Assembly (NCBI GenBank): GCA_015059485.1
Contig: SVAH01000002.1
Span: 1-64,000 of the forward strand
Direction of reading: 5' to 3'
From: Bacillota bacterium
GTDB taxonomy: Bacteria; Bacillota_I; Bacilli_A; RF39; UBA660
Length of the DNA: 64,000 nt
The notes under the pieces: generated by a model
Databases searched by the model: none
What the model was told of the DNA's origin: nothing
Seen by the model: the letters and a program-made list of their open reading frames with translations, nothing else
Part shown: positions 40,465 to 49,960 of the stretch, piece after piece
Layout of the letters: each line of letters starts with the position of its first letter
Position numbering within the stretch: position 1 is the first letter of the stretch
Program-made: the position numbers and the translations under genes

Positions 40465-41445
40465 TTACTTAGAATTTCCTTTTAAAGTCTCATTTTGCGT
40501 GATTATATCTTTCATTGAATTTGTTTCAAGTTCACGCAATTTTTTTATGCTTTCTTCAAATTGTGTTTGATCAATTTTACCAGTATTTAAAGCGTGTAGT
40601 AAATCTTGATATTTTATTTCTAGTAATTCAAACAACTCTTTTAATCTAGCCATTAAAACACTATCAATATATTTTTCAAATCTATTGCAAAATCCTCGTC
40701 TTTCAAATAAATCAGCAATCATAGAAATAGCAGTATCTCTTGAAATAAAACTATGTTGATGTGCTTGATCTATTTCTCTCATTTGAGTAAATGTTGTTCT
40801 ATCAATTTCATCAAAAGATTCTGGTACATCAGCAAAAAATCTCGTAAAACCTCTTTTATCAATTGTTTGTCTAACTAAATTTAATGTTTTATTATCATCA
40901 ACTAAAATTGAATTGTTAATAGGTAAATCTCTTGGAACTTCAACCTCATTAATTTCTTTTGGTGTTATTATACTACTAATTGGTGTCTTTTCAATATAAT
41001 TGTTAATTGACCTTTCTTCTGATTGAACTGGTGCTTTCATCATTTCATCAAGAATTTCCATAAATTCATCCATATCTTCACGACTCATACTATCTAATTG
41101 TGATAGACTTGGAAATTTTTTACTATAAAACTTTGGTGTTCCAAAACAATGATAATCATACATTTTATCTTCTGGTACATTTTCACTTTCATATTGATAA
41201 TTAACATCAGATAAATCTAAAGAACAGATTATATTTCCATTTTCATCAATTATTACATTTTTTAATACAGAAACAACTTGTGGCAAATCTCTTCCACGAA
41301 CTATCTTTAAATTATCTGGTATTTCTATAATTAAAGCATCTCGTTCCCATTCTTTACCAGATTTAAAAGTATCTTGAATATTTATTCCATATTGATTTAA
41401 AATGCCTACATTTGGCAAAACTCCATTATGGCAAAATATTTTCAT
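40465..41445 (-). CDS. Unknown 326-aa protein, first gene of element-1 operon
   Basis: The product is soluble. It has an N-terminal beta-rich stretch (MKIFCHNGVLPNVGILNQYG; DALIIEIPDNLKIVRGRDLP), an acidic middle (LSQLDSMSREDMDEFMEILD) and a helical C-terminus (ARLKELFELLEIKYQDLLHA) ending in ELETNSMKDIITQN. An extended -10 (TGGTATAAT at about 41475-41467) and GAGGAGGAG lie upstream. It shares no family I can name. Its context, between a relaxase remnant and an attachment site, points to an accessory role. Confidence 0.65.
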   Translation of the reverse strand: MKIFCHNGVLPNVGILNQYGINIQDTFKSGKEWERDALIIEIPDNLKIVRGRDLPQVVSVLKNVIIDENGNIICSLDLSDVNYQYESENVPEDKMYDYHCFGTPKFYSKKFPSLSQLDSMSREDMDEFMEILDEMMKAPVQSEERSINNYIEKTPISSIITPKEINEVEVPRDLPINNSILVDDNKTLNLVRQTIDKRGFTRFFADVPESFDEIDRTTFTQMREIDQAHQHSFISRDTAISMIADLFERRGFCNRFEKYIDSVLMARLKELFELLEIKYQDLLHALNTGKIDQTQFEESIKKLRELETNSMKDIITQNETLKGNSK

Positions 41446-41554
41446 ATTTACTCCTCCTCTTAATAATTATACCATATATTTTCTCTGTTTTTGCTTTTTT
41501 ACTATAAATTTTCAACAAAATAAAAATTTTATGATACAAATTGTGAAAATTATG

Positions 41555-41672
41555 GTACAATGTTTATTAGAAATTGATACAGATTGTATTAATTCCTAAT
41601 TGTGATAATTAAGTTGTAAATAACTTAACCAATCGCTCCATTTGAAATAAACGTCGAACTAATCGACGTTTT
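41555..41672 (+). mobile_element. Internal attachment site (attR of element 1 / attL of element 2)
   Basis: About 90 bp (GTATTAATTC, AATTGTGAT, AAGTTGTAAATAACTTAACC) end in AATCGCTCCATTTGAAA and a hairpin CGTCGA ACTAA TCGACG with T's. Nearly the same block recurs at 47985-48100. The core GCTCCATT equals the 3' end of tRNA-Gly. This fits tandem insertion of two elements at the same tRNA. Confidence 0.7.
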
Positions 41673-41696
41673 AATTTTATTTAAAAATATCTTACA

Positions 41697-41897
41697 AAAA
41701 AATTTAAATATCATAACGATAGAAATAATAAAAGCTTAATAACTGATAAAGAACATAGAGTTATATTTAATCCACCTAGAACAATTAATAAATTAGAGAT
41801 AAATAAAGCACTTAGTTCTATTAATAGAGAAATGGATGAAGCTGCTGAAGAATTTTATCATACTAAGAAAGAAAAAGACGATGGCTTATCATTATAA
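41697..41897 (+). pseudogene. C-terminal MobV relaxase remnant 2
   Basis: A short open stretch ends INREMDEAAEEFYHTKKEKD and DGLSL, closely matching the end of mob remnant 1 (INYEMNEYAEEFYDDKKDK ... DDDLSL). Only about 65 C-terminal residues remain; there is no start. It starts about 50 bp after the second attachment site, the same relative position as remnant 1. Confidence 0.75.
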
Positions 41898-41905
41898 GTC
41901 ATCGT
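41879..41905 (+). terminator. Terminator at mob remnant 2
   Basis: CGATG-CTTAT CATT ATAAG-CATCG with a T-rich tail overlaps the stop codon; it can also serve the convergent minus-strand gene. Confidence 0.65.
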
Positions 41906-41909
41906 TCTT

Positions 41910-42917
41910 TTATAATTCAACATTTTTACTATTACCATCTAATTTAAAATTAAATGGATATATTATAGTTTTTTCATTTGTTAAATCTTTTTGTTTTATA
42001 TCAATTATTCTTTCAATAGTAGGACTAGTATTAATAGTTACTATTTTTGATTTAACTTCTTTAACAAACTTAGAAGCATTTTCTGTTGATGTAGTGAATA
42101 TAGCTGAACTATATTTGCTACCATTATAATTAATTTGAGCAATGGCTTCATCAACATCATTTACTATTATAGCACTAGAATGGTCTATTTTAGTATCACT
42201 ATTTATATATAATTGAATATTTAAACCAGTATTTAATATTTTATTTAAAAAGTCTATATGAGAAGTATCTTCTATGTATATATCAAAATTTTCATAACCA
42301 CTAACAATAGTTTTATTTTTAGATTTATTTAAAATCATGTTTTGTAAACTATGGTTACCTATACAAACAACTAAATCAATATTAGCAAAATTTGATAATA
42401 CTTCATCAAAGTTCTCTGATACATATATTTGTACTAAATACTTAGATATATTAAATTGTTCTAAAACACTTTGTATTATTTGAATTAATAACTGATTAGT
42501 TCCAAACATAAACCCATTATTTGAAAATATTGTTGTATTACCAGCCATTATATTTCTAATAACCATTTCAATGATAGTATATGGATTACCATCAGTAATA
42601 ACAACAACATTACCACAATCCATTACTTGAGTTCCATATACTATCCTTTTTTCTTCATCTTTTTGTGAAAGAGTAACATCACCATAAAATACATTTTCTT
42701 TTTCTAAATTAGAAAATATATTATTAATAATATTAAAATCTATTATAAAACCATTATTGTTCTTTTTATCAATATTATTTGCTTGTACAATGGTTTCTTT
42801 ATTACTTTCTAAGGCCTTTTTTATTTGAGTAATTATTGGTTTTGTATTTTTACTTAATATATCTTTATTAACTTGTAAAGCATTTGATATTATTTTATTA
42901 ATATTATTATCTTGCAT
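41910..42917 (-). CDS. Aldehyde dehydrogenase-fold (ProA-like) protein lacking the catalytic Cys (element 2)
   Basis: The 335-aa product resembles gamma-glutamyl phosphate reductase/ALDH in order: SNKETIVQANNID, TQVMDCGNVVVITDGNPYTI, IRNIMAGNTTIFSNNGFMFG, IDLVVCIGNHSLQNM, TIVSGYENFDIYIEDTSHID, then VNDVDEAIAQINYNGSKYSS and IVTINTSPTIERI. Where ProA has the nucleophilic Cys the text reads INSDTKIDHSS. It is thus probably non-catalytic or repurposed. Its ATG (42917) lies 11 nt inside the giant gene's end, so the two are co-translated. Confidence 0.7.
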   Translation of the reverse strand: MQDNNINKIISNALQVNKDILSKNTKPIITQIKKALESNKETIVQANNIDKKNNNGFIIDFNIINNIFSNLEKENVFYGDVTLSQKDEEKRIVYGTQVMDCGNVVVITDGNPYTIIEMVIRNIMAGNTTIFSNNGFMFGTNQLLIQIIQSVLEQFNISKYLVQIYVSENFDEVLSNFANIDLVVCIGNHSLQNMILNKSKNKTIVSGYENFDIYIEDTSHIDFLNKILNTGLNIQLYINSDTKIDHSSAIIVNDVDEAIAQINYNGSKYSSAIFTTSTENASKFVKEVKSKIVTINTSPTIERIIDIKQKDLTNEKTIIYPFNFKLDGNSKNVEL

Positions 42918-45900
42918 GACCAACACCTCTTTCTTTATCCATTTCATCAGTTAATCCAGTAATTTTTGCATACATTTCTTTTTGTTTTTCATCTAAAGAT
43001 GAAACATCAATTTCTTTATCACTAGCAATTTGCTCTAAAGCCAATCTCATTTGCATTACAACTTGATTTTCAATATCCATTTGTTGTTGTTCATTATCAA
43101 CTTTAGTATTGAATAATAAATCACCAACTCTTAATTTATCACCATTAACATCATATATAATAGCAAAATTTGGATTCATTATTATTCTAGCAGTTTCTGG
43201 ATTTAAACCATAATTTATTGCTATTTCAGTAACGAGATGTTCTGAATCTGCATAATCACTAACAGAAGTATCTAAATTTCTTGGATCTTCTTTAGTAACT
43301 ATTTCTAGTTTTTCTAAAGATAGTAAAGATTTTTCTGTAAAATTAGAATCACTATATTCAACAAAAGCATCACTATGTACTGGAAGTGTATCACCATCAA
43401 ATTCTTTTCTATCATCTCGTTCTTCTAAAATATATTGTGTTGTAGAATCACTTGTATAAAGTCCTCTAGATAATTTTACTGGTTCTTCAAAAGGTAATGG
43501 CCTTGAAATAGTCCCCTTATCAACTGCAGAATTTTGCTTTAATGATTCAGCAATATCATTATAACCTAAACCAACAGTTATTTTTCCTAATCTTAAACCA
43601 TCGTATTGTTCTTGAGTAATTTTTCCACTTTCAAGAAGTTCTCTATATACTTTTTCATCTGATTCGATTAAATCATGTGCCGCTTGTTTATAGATTTCAA
43701 ATACTTCGTCAGTGAATCCTTTTCTTCCTAATTCTGGATGTTCTTTAACAGCTCTTGCAAATGCTTTGTCTGGTATTTCAATATTATCAAAGCACAATAC
43801 ATCTTTATTTCTCCATACCCAACTTTGAGCGACTATATTTCCTTGTTCATCTTTAATTACAAATACACGACCATTTTTATCAACCATACTATGTTCCATA
43901 CATACTTCAGCACAGTTATTTAACTCTTGACAACAATCTGTTAAAGTTCCTATTGCCATTGCCAATGGATCATCTAATCTTAATGTTTCATAAGTATATT
44001 TACCACTTGTTTTTTCAGCACTTTGTTCAATTCTAGGAATACTACTAAATGTTCTTTGCTTACCATAATTATATATTTGTTGTAATGTATTAAAATCTGC
44101 TTGACTATATCCTGCAATAGCTGATATTTCAGCAACTCGTTCATTACCAACATTAACTGAAGTAAACTTATTTGTTTGTACATAACTTACTGCTAGTTCC
44201 CAAGTTAAAGCTCTATTACTATTTATTGCTTTAATATCAGAAAATTGTCTTTGTACACTTGCTACCAAACTAACATACTCTGGACTTGCCATAATTTTAT
44301 CCATATTTGCAAGTAAGAATTCCCTAAAATCAGCATCATATTTTAACTCAAATCCACCAAATAATTGATGTGCTTTATCTGGAGTAAGAATTGGAACTTC
44401 TCTGAATTTTTCCAATACATTTCTAATAGCCTGTGCTGATTTAGGACAACTTTGGGCATTAATAGTTAAAGTATAAGAGCCATCCTCATTTTTTCTATAT
44501 ATTTGAGTAAATATATTTCTTGAAAAATCAATTCCAACATTTTCTTGTTTCAATGATTCCATCAAATTTAATAAAGATTGAGTATCTAACAAATCAATAA
44601 ATGGATTATTTTTAATGTGCTCCATCATTTTTTGATAAGATTCTTCAACTTTTGAACTAGGGAAAGATTCTCTTGTTGTATGAACATTACCCTCAGAATC
44701 TGTATAACTTCTTGATTTGACACCAAAAAATACTCCTCTTTGACTATGAAGATTGATTTGTTGATCTATCTGTTCAAATATATATGCTTGTTCTGAATCA
44801 ATTTTCTTAGGTAAACCAGTTAATAAATCTTGTAATTTTTTAAATCCTCTTTGATCTTGATCAAATGCACCAAAGGAATATGCTAGTTTTAACATAGCAT
44901 CTCTTGATTCTGGAGTCTGGGCAAAGTTTTTAATTTTCATCAAGTTGCTCCAATTAGATCCAGATGATAGAAATTTATCTGCCTCCTCAAGTCTAAAGTT
45001 TTGCATTACAACAAAATCTGGAATAAATTTCCCACCAGTTTTATCATACCAACTTTTCATCAATTCAATTTGATGAGATCTCATCATTTCTTTAACAGTC
45101 TCAGCTCTATTAATACCTAATTTAATTCCTTTTTCTTCTCCAAATACTTCTAAATATTGTATTAATTCTTTCTTCAGATAATTATTTCTAAGTAAAGAAG
45201 TAGTTAATGCTTTATCTTTTAAGAATGGTAGCCAATCTTTATGTTTTTGTAATACTTCAAATGACATAGGATAGTTATTACTATAATTATAGAAATATTG
45301 TTTTAATTCTTCTGGGGCATCTTCACTTAGGAATAATTTTGGTTCTCTTTCTTTTAGAAAACTTGGTGCATCATCTGGACGATAAGCAAGATTACCTAAT
45401 TTACTTTCCCTAACAATAACGTCTTCAATTAATTTTGAAACCTCTTCAAAAGATAGTCCATCTTGATGTTGCATACTAAGATCTAAATATTTACCATTTC
45501 TTATAGTAATATCTTTATTAAGATGTTGAGCAATACCATCCATGTATCTTCCATATTTAGCACATAATTGTAAAAATTTTTCATTACCAAATATTTCCAA
45601 TAATTCTAAATCACTATATTTTTTTTCAGAAGTTCGACCATATCCAGTATCCAAGAATATTCTTCCTTGATAATGATTTCCATCCTTTTTACCAAATGCA
45701 ACTAATAAATTTTTATCTTTAAGATAATCTGCTAATTCTGGATATTTCTTTACATCATCGAAACTCAATGTTCTACTATAAAATGCTTTTGTTAATCTTT
45801 GTTTTTCTTCTCGTGATATGTTAGTTAAATTTTCAAAATTAACAAATAATTTTGGATAATCCGAAACAAAGTCAGAAACACTTGCTAAATATGAGTAATT

Positions 45901-47856
45901 CATTTTTCCTTTTATAATTTTATTATATATCGAATTTCTTAAAGATTTTTCAATTGTTTGCTCATTTTCTATTTCATTATATAAACTTGATATTATAATA
46001 TCAGAAAGAGCAACACCATATTTTGAAACTAATTGTAATAATTTTTCATTGCCATACCTTGAAATATATTCACTCACAAAATTTATATCCATTGGCATAA
46101 TTCTTCCTTGTTCATCAACCAAACTTGGAACACTCAATTTTATATTAGCTCTAAGAGTATTTAATAGGTTTTTATCAGTTAAATATGGAATATACTCCTT
46201 ATGTTGAAACAAAAATTCTGGTGTAATTTTATTTCTATAAAAGGCATCTTTTAATTCTTCTGGGGCATTAATATCAACAAATATTTCTGGATGTTTATCC
46301 CTAAATTCCCCCTCAACAAAATCATAATCTGGAAAATCAGCAAATACATTATGTTGTTTCATATGATCAAGACATTTTGCTAGTTGGTCTAAGAATTCTT
46401 CATATTGTAAAGTACCATTTTTAAAATCTATACCATCTTTAGCCAATTCAGAAGGACTATGCATTCTAAAGTAACTAGCAAATGCTTGAAACATTTGTAA
46501 GTCAGTATTATTATTGATAGAAAAGAATTGAGTCTCTTTTTCAAATCTTTTTATATTATCTAAGTTCAAAGTATCAATAACTCGTTGTTGCATTTTATCC
46601 AATGGAAATAATGATGTATCATAAGCCATTAATTGTTCAGTTCTACCAGTTCCTAATTTATTATGTGCAGTTAAAAAAATTGCTAAATAGTTTGTTATTT
46701 TTTGCTTTACATCATCAGTTTGATTTAAATTCAACTTCTCACTTGCAGATGCAAAATTACAGAATTGATAAGTTAAATGACTCTTAATGATGTAATTAAA
46801 TATTTCTGGATATGCTTCAATATATCGTGGTAAATTTTCTTCACCTAAAGCATCAGCAAGTTCACCAATATCAATTTCATCAGTAACTTGCGAAATAGGA
46901 ATGTTTCTAAATAATGAAATATTATTCATTATATCATCAAGTGTTAATCTTCCAGTATAGTATCTTTGCCTTAAATCATCTGGTATATTTTCACCTATAA
47001 GTAAAATATCATTGTTTTCTTTAACAAATTGCTCTGGCAATCTTTCAAGAATTATATTATTATATCTTTTATGATTTTTAAAAAGTGCTTTTCTCATATA
47101 TGAATAACATACATTTTTTATTTGAGTAACATCTGCATTTTTCAATTCTTCTTCAAAATCGTTTTGTGTAAAAGGATCAGAAATAATATAATCTACACTA
47201 CTACTAAGTAGGAATGATATTTCATGTACTACTTTATAATCATCTTTTGAATTAACATATAATTGCATTGCTTTTTGAAATCCTATTTTATTAATTAAAT
47301 CTCTTGTTGAATAATCAAAGCAATTTATAAATTGTTTCGATTGCAATTCTTGGATTTGATTGATAGATAATGAAAATAAGTCCTCCATATTTAATTGCAT
47401 ATTATAAAATTTTTGTTTAACTGAACTAGGGAAAGAATCAGAAAGAAATAAACTAGGATTGTTTTTAATAACATCAGAATCAAAATGTTCAGAATTTAAT
47501 ATTCTGTTTCTACCTCTAATATTTTCTATTTTACAACTTTTATAATTAGTATAAGGAGAATAATCTAACATATAAAAATCAATATTTGCATTTGTTTTAG
47601 AAAAATCTGCTATATGATTTTCATCAGCAATTATTTTCATATTCATCCATTCAGCATATGGAATATCACTTAAATCGTAACTTAATAATCTATTTTGAAT
47701 TGCTAAATATTCTTCTGTAAGCCTTTTTTCATCAGCATCATGATTATAATTTTCATCATTTTTATGTTGTTTATAAAGATCAGCAACTTGTTTAATAATA
47801 GATGCTAATTGTTTTTTTATTTTTCTAAATTGATCTAAAGTCATTTTTTCAATCAT
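42907..47856 (-). CDS. Giant 1649-aa repeat protein of element 2, unknown
   Basis: The largest gene of the window. Residues ~1-1000 are helical repeats with a recurring phrase, APEELKDAFYRNKITPEFLF or variants (IPDDLRQRYYTGRLTLDDIM; APEELKQYFYN), then YIPYLTDKNLLNTL. Toward the C-terminus a distinct domain reads LAMAIGTLTDCCQELNN, CMEHSMVDKNGRVFVIKDEQ, GNIVAQSWVWRNKDVLCFDN, as in large proteins of phages and conjugative elements I recall only loosely. No signal peptide or TM is seen. It could be a delivered or structural factor; function is unknown. Confidence 0.75.
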   Translation of the reverse strand: MIEKMTLDQFRKIKKQLASIIKQVADLYKQHKNDENYNHDADEKRLTEEYLAIQNRLLSYDLSDIPYAEWMNMKIIADENHIADFSKTNANIDFYMLDYSPYTNYKSCKIENIRGRNRILNSEHFDSDVIKNNPSLFLSDSFPSSVKQKFYNMQLNMEDLFSLSINQIQELQSKQFINCFDYSTRDLINKIGFQKAMQLYVNSKDDYKVVHEISFLLSSSVDYIISDPFTQNDFEEELKNADVTQIKNVCYSYMRKALFKNHKRYNNIILERLPEQFVKENNDILLIGENIPDDLRQRYYTGRLTLDDIMNNISLFRNIPISQVTDEIDIGELADALGEENLPRYIEAYPEIFNYIIKSHLTYQFCNFASASEKLNLNQTDDVKQKITNYLAIFLTAHNKLGTGRTEQLMAYDTSLFPLDKMQQRVIDTLNLDNIKRFEKETQFFSINNNTDLQMFQAFASYFRMHSPSELAKDGIDFKNGTLQYEEFLDQLAKCLDHMKQHNVFADFPDYDFVEGEFRDKHPEIFVDINAPEELKDAFYRNKITPEFLFQHKEYIPYLTDKNLLNTLRANIKLSVPSLVDEQGRIMPMDINFVSEYISRYGNEKLLQLVSKYGVALSDIIISSLYNEIENEQTIEKSLRNSIYNKIIKGKMNYSYLASVSDFVSDYPKLFVNFENLTNISREEKQRLTKAFYSRTLSFDDVKKYPELADYLKDKNLLVAFGKKDGNHYQGRIFLDTGYGRTSEKKYSDLELLEIFGNEKFLQLCAKYGRYMDGIAQHLNKDITIRNGKYLDLSMQHQDGLSFEEVSKLIEDVIVRESKLGNLAYRPDDAPSFLKEREPKLFLSEDAPEELKQYFYNYSNNYPMSFEVLQKHKDWLPFLKDKALTTSLLRNNYLKKELIQYLEVFGEEKGIKLGINRAETVKEMMRSHQIELMKSWYDKTGGKFIPDFVVMQNFRLEEADKFLSSGSNWSNLMKIKNFAQTPESRDAMLKLAYSFGAFDQDQRGFKKLQDLLTGLPKKIDSEQAYIFEQIDQQINLHSQRGVFFGVKSRSYTDSEGNVHTTRESFPSSKVEESYQKMMEHIKNNPFIDLLDTQSLLNLMESLKQENVGIDFSRNIFTQIYRKNEDGSYTLTINAQSCPKSAQAIRNVLEKFREVPILTPDKAHQLFGGFELKYDADFREFLLANMDKIMASPEYVSLVASVQRQFSDIKAINSNRALTWELAVSYVQTNKFTSVNVGNERVAEISAIAGYSQADFNTLQQIYNYGKQRTFSSIPRIEQSAEKTSGKYTYETLRLDDPLAMAIGTLTDCCQELNNCAEVCMEHSMVDKNGRVFVIKDEQGNIVAQSWVWRNKDVLCFDNIEIPDKAFARAVKEHPELGRKGFTDEVFEIYKQAAHDLIESDEKVYRELLESGKITQEQYDGLRLGKITVGLGYNDIAESLKQNSAVDKGTISRPLPFEEPVKLSRGLYTSDSTTQYILEERDDRKEFDGDTLPVHSDAFVEYSDSNFTEKSLLSLEKLEIVTKEDPRNLDTSVSDYADSEHLVTEIAINYGLNPETARIIMNPNFAIIYDVNGDKLRVGDLLFNTKVDNEQQQMDIENQVVMQMRLALEQIASDKEIDVSSLDEKQKEMYAKITGLTDEMDKERGVGHAR

Positions 47857-47877
47857 TTAATACACCATCCCTAAATT

Positions 47878-47929
47878 GTTTGACCTATTACTAACAAAAG
47901 GTCAAACTACTATCCTATATATAATTATA
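47878..47929 (-). promoter_or_regulatory. Promoter -10 and inverted repeat upstream of the giant gene
   Basis: A -10 TATAAT (47929-47924) is followed in the leader by a perfect 9-bp inverted repeat, GTTTGACCT (47878-47886) and AGGTCAAAC (47899-47907), with a 12-nt loop. No T run follows, so it is a candidate operator or RNA hairpin controlling the giant gene and its partner. Confidence 0.55.
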
Positions 47930-47984
47930 ACATTATTTTTACAAATTTTATCATTTATATTGGAAACATTAATAATTTATGGTA

Positions 47985-48110
47985 AGTTTTATATAGAAAT
48001 TGATGCTAGTATGTATTAATTCTCAATTGTGATGGAAAAGTTGTAAATAACTTAACCAATCGCTCCATTAGAAAATTCGTCGAACTTTATAGTTCGACTT
48101 TTTTATTTAG
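47985..48110 (+). mobile_element. Right attachment site (attR-like) of element 2
   Basis: The end block of 41555-41672 recurs: GTATTAATTC, AATTGTGAT, AAGTTGTAAATAACTTAACC, AATCGCTCCATTAGAAA, then hairpin GTCGAACT TTAT AGTTCGAC with T's. It closes a composite island running from tRNA-Gly to here. No integrase gene is seen within it. Confidence 0.7.
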
Positions 48111-48131
48111 ATATATTTTATAATAAATTGG

Positions 48132-49799
48132 TTAATTTGATAAAATAGTTTTATTTATTTCCTTTTTATCTATTGGCGGAATATAATACTTATTATGCCT
48201 AACAATTTTTATTCTTTCTGATTTTTTTAGTATAGTAGCTGCCTTTAATAAGTCTATTCTAGTTGCTAAATAATCATAGTTTTCATATTCTTTATTAATA
48301 TATTCATTATATCCAAAAGATTTTTCACATGTTATAAATATTGTACCATATTCCATGCTTTCTAAATCCTCTAATGCTACAGGAACAAAATCATTTGTCC
48401 CCATCTCTGTTCCACCAATAACATAAGTATCATAATTGCTAAATTTTCCAGTACTATTATCTGTTGATAATATTTCTTTTGCTTCTTCTTTTGTTATTTC
48501 ACTTCCAGATATTATTACATATCTAACAACATTTTCTTTTAGTGCCTCTTCTAAAGATAATATTTCTTCTTCTTTTTTTTCAATATACGAATTTTCTTCA
48601 TTAATATAATCACTATTAAAATAGTATCTACATATATCCTTATTTAGCATTACCAAACTTATTGCTTCATCTTCTTTATAATCACTTTTATATTTATTTT
48701 TATACAATGTTATTAATAAATTTTCTAACTTAATATTATTTTCATCTCTTTTATCTTCATCATAGGTAGTAATCAATTTTGTAAACTCTTTAAACTCTTC
48801 TTCGCTAAGATAATTTTTTACTTCCTGATCTATTCTATAATGATCACCTGTAAAATTGTATTCCCATACTGGATCTGGTCCAATTATTTCCATTAATATT
48901 TTTACTAGTTTAACTTCTTCACAATATGATGATATTTTACTAGTATTATAATATTCATATGATATTAATTCAGCACATGCTTCTTTTATTAAATTCCTTT
49001 CATAATTAGCTTGAAATAAATGAATAATCTCATGAGCAATTGTGTCTTTTTCTTCAGAAAAATTTTCATGATAATTTTTTACATGTATTATATTTGGATC
49101 TGTATAATCTACATATCCAAGTGTACCTTTAGATGCATTATAATCTGAAGCAAAATCAGTGATATCTAGATTTTCTAGTCTTTCTTTCAATACATATGCA
49201 TTTTTTATATTTCCTTTTATATATGGAAGTATATCTGAACATAATTTTTCATTATATAAATATGATTTTTCTTCATTAGTTAGATTAGGTGAGGAATAAA
49301 TAAGATTTCTTATATCATTTACTGTTAATTCTTTAGCAAATTCTTGTTTTTGCATGTAAGTTCTAGTAAATGGAATATCTAATCCTGATTCTGAAAGATA
49401 AACACAAAATCCAATTATTGCTGTGCAACTTGCAATAACTGCAAAATTTTTAAATCCGTCTATATTAAATTCAAATTTTTTGCTTAATTTATTATTAGTA
49501 TTTCTTTTTTCTAAAATATTTGATATTCCATTATTTATAAATAGCATTTCAAAATCTTCTTTTTTATTTTTAAAATAATGCTTTAACCCAGTTATATTAT
49601 CAATAAAAATGTCATACTCATCTTTATTACCTAAACATTTATAATCATATGATAACAGAAAACATCTTAAATAATTAAAAACACTATCATCTATTCTTTT
49701 ATATGTATTATCATTTTTAAAGACTATTCCATCATATTTATCTTTATCTATATATAATTCTATAGTACTATCTTCATCTTTAATATATATTCTTTGCAT
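48132..49799 (-). CDS. Membrane-anchored HExxH metallopeptidase-like protein
   Basis: The 555-aa product has about 110 N-terminal residues predicted cytosolic (IYIKDEDSTIELYIDKDKYD), one membrane helix (FAVIASCTAIIGFCVYLSES, about 114-135) and a large outside part with DTIAHEIIHLFQANYERNLI (HExxH) followed by EACAELISYEYY, whose Glu could be the third zinc ligand. The rest is acidic and has no familiar domain. It lies just outside the tRNA-Gly island. Protease activity is inferred from the motif. Confidence 0.7.
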   Translation of the reverse strand: MQRIYIKDEDSTIELYIDKDKYDGIVFKNDNTYKRIDDSVFNYLRCFLLSYDYKCLGNKDEYDIFIDNITGLKHYFKNKKEDFEMLFINNGISNILEKRNTNNKLSKKFEFNIDGFKNFAVIASCTAIIGFCVYLSESGLDIPFTRTYMQKQEFAKELTVNDIRNLIYSSPNLTNEEKSYLYNEKLCSDILPYIKGNIKNAYVLKERLENLDITDFASDYNASKGTLGYVDYTDPNIIHVKNYHENFSEEKDTIAHEIIHLFQANYERNLIKEACAELISYEYYNTSKISSYCEEVKLVKILMEIIGPDPVWEYNFTGDHYRIDQEVKNYLSEEEFKEFTKLITTYDEDKRDENNIKLENLLITLYKNKYKSDYKEDEAISLVMLNKDICRYYFNSDYINEENSYIEKKEEEILSLEEALKENVVRYVIISGSEITKEEAKEILSTDNSTGKFSNYDTYVIGGTEMGTNDFVPVALEDLESMEYGTIFITCEKSFGYNEYINKEYENYDYLATRIDLLKAATILKKSERIKIVRHNKYYIPPIDKKEINKTILSN

Positions 49800-49838
49800 A
49801 CATCTAACTCCTTGTATTTTTAGTATAACATAAAAAAA

Positions 49839-49960
49839 TTAGACATTGAATATTTTGTCTAATTTTTCTTTTATTTGTTCTTTTTTAAATGGCTTAGCTA
49901 TATAATCTATAAATCCTTCATTTAAATATCTGTCTGCAGCTGCTGCACTACTTATGTGTA
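49839..49960 (-). pseudogene. Receiver-domain C-terminal remnant 2
   Basis: Frame SSAAAADRYLNEGFIDYIAK followed by PFKKEQIKEKLDKIFNV is the end of a hybrid histidine kinase/response regulator receiver domain with the conserved Lys-Pro. It has no start codon and is out of frame with the 52-aa ORF that runs into it. The DNA is nearly identical to 23400-23491, so the two fragments derive from one gene family. Confidence 0.7.

Noticed and set aside
38600-48110. Prophage
   Set aside because: No capsid, terminase, portal, tail, lysis or integrase genes are visible; only relaxase remnants and unknown genes.
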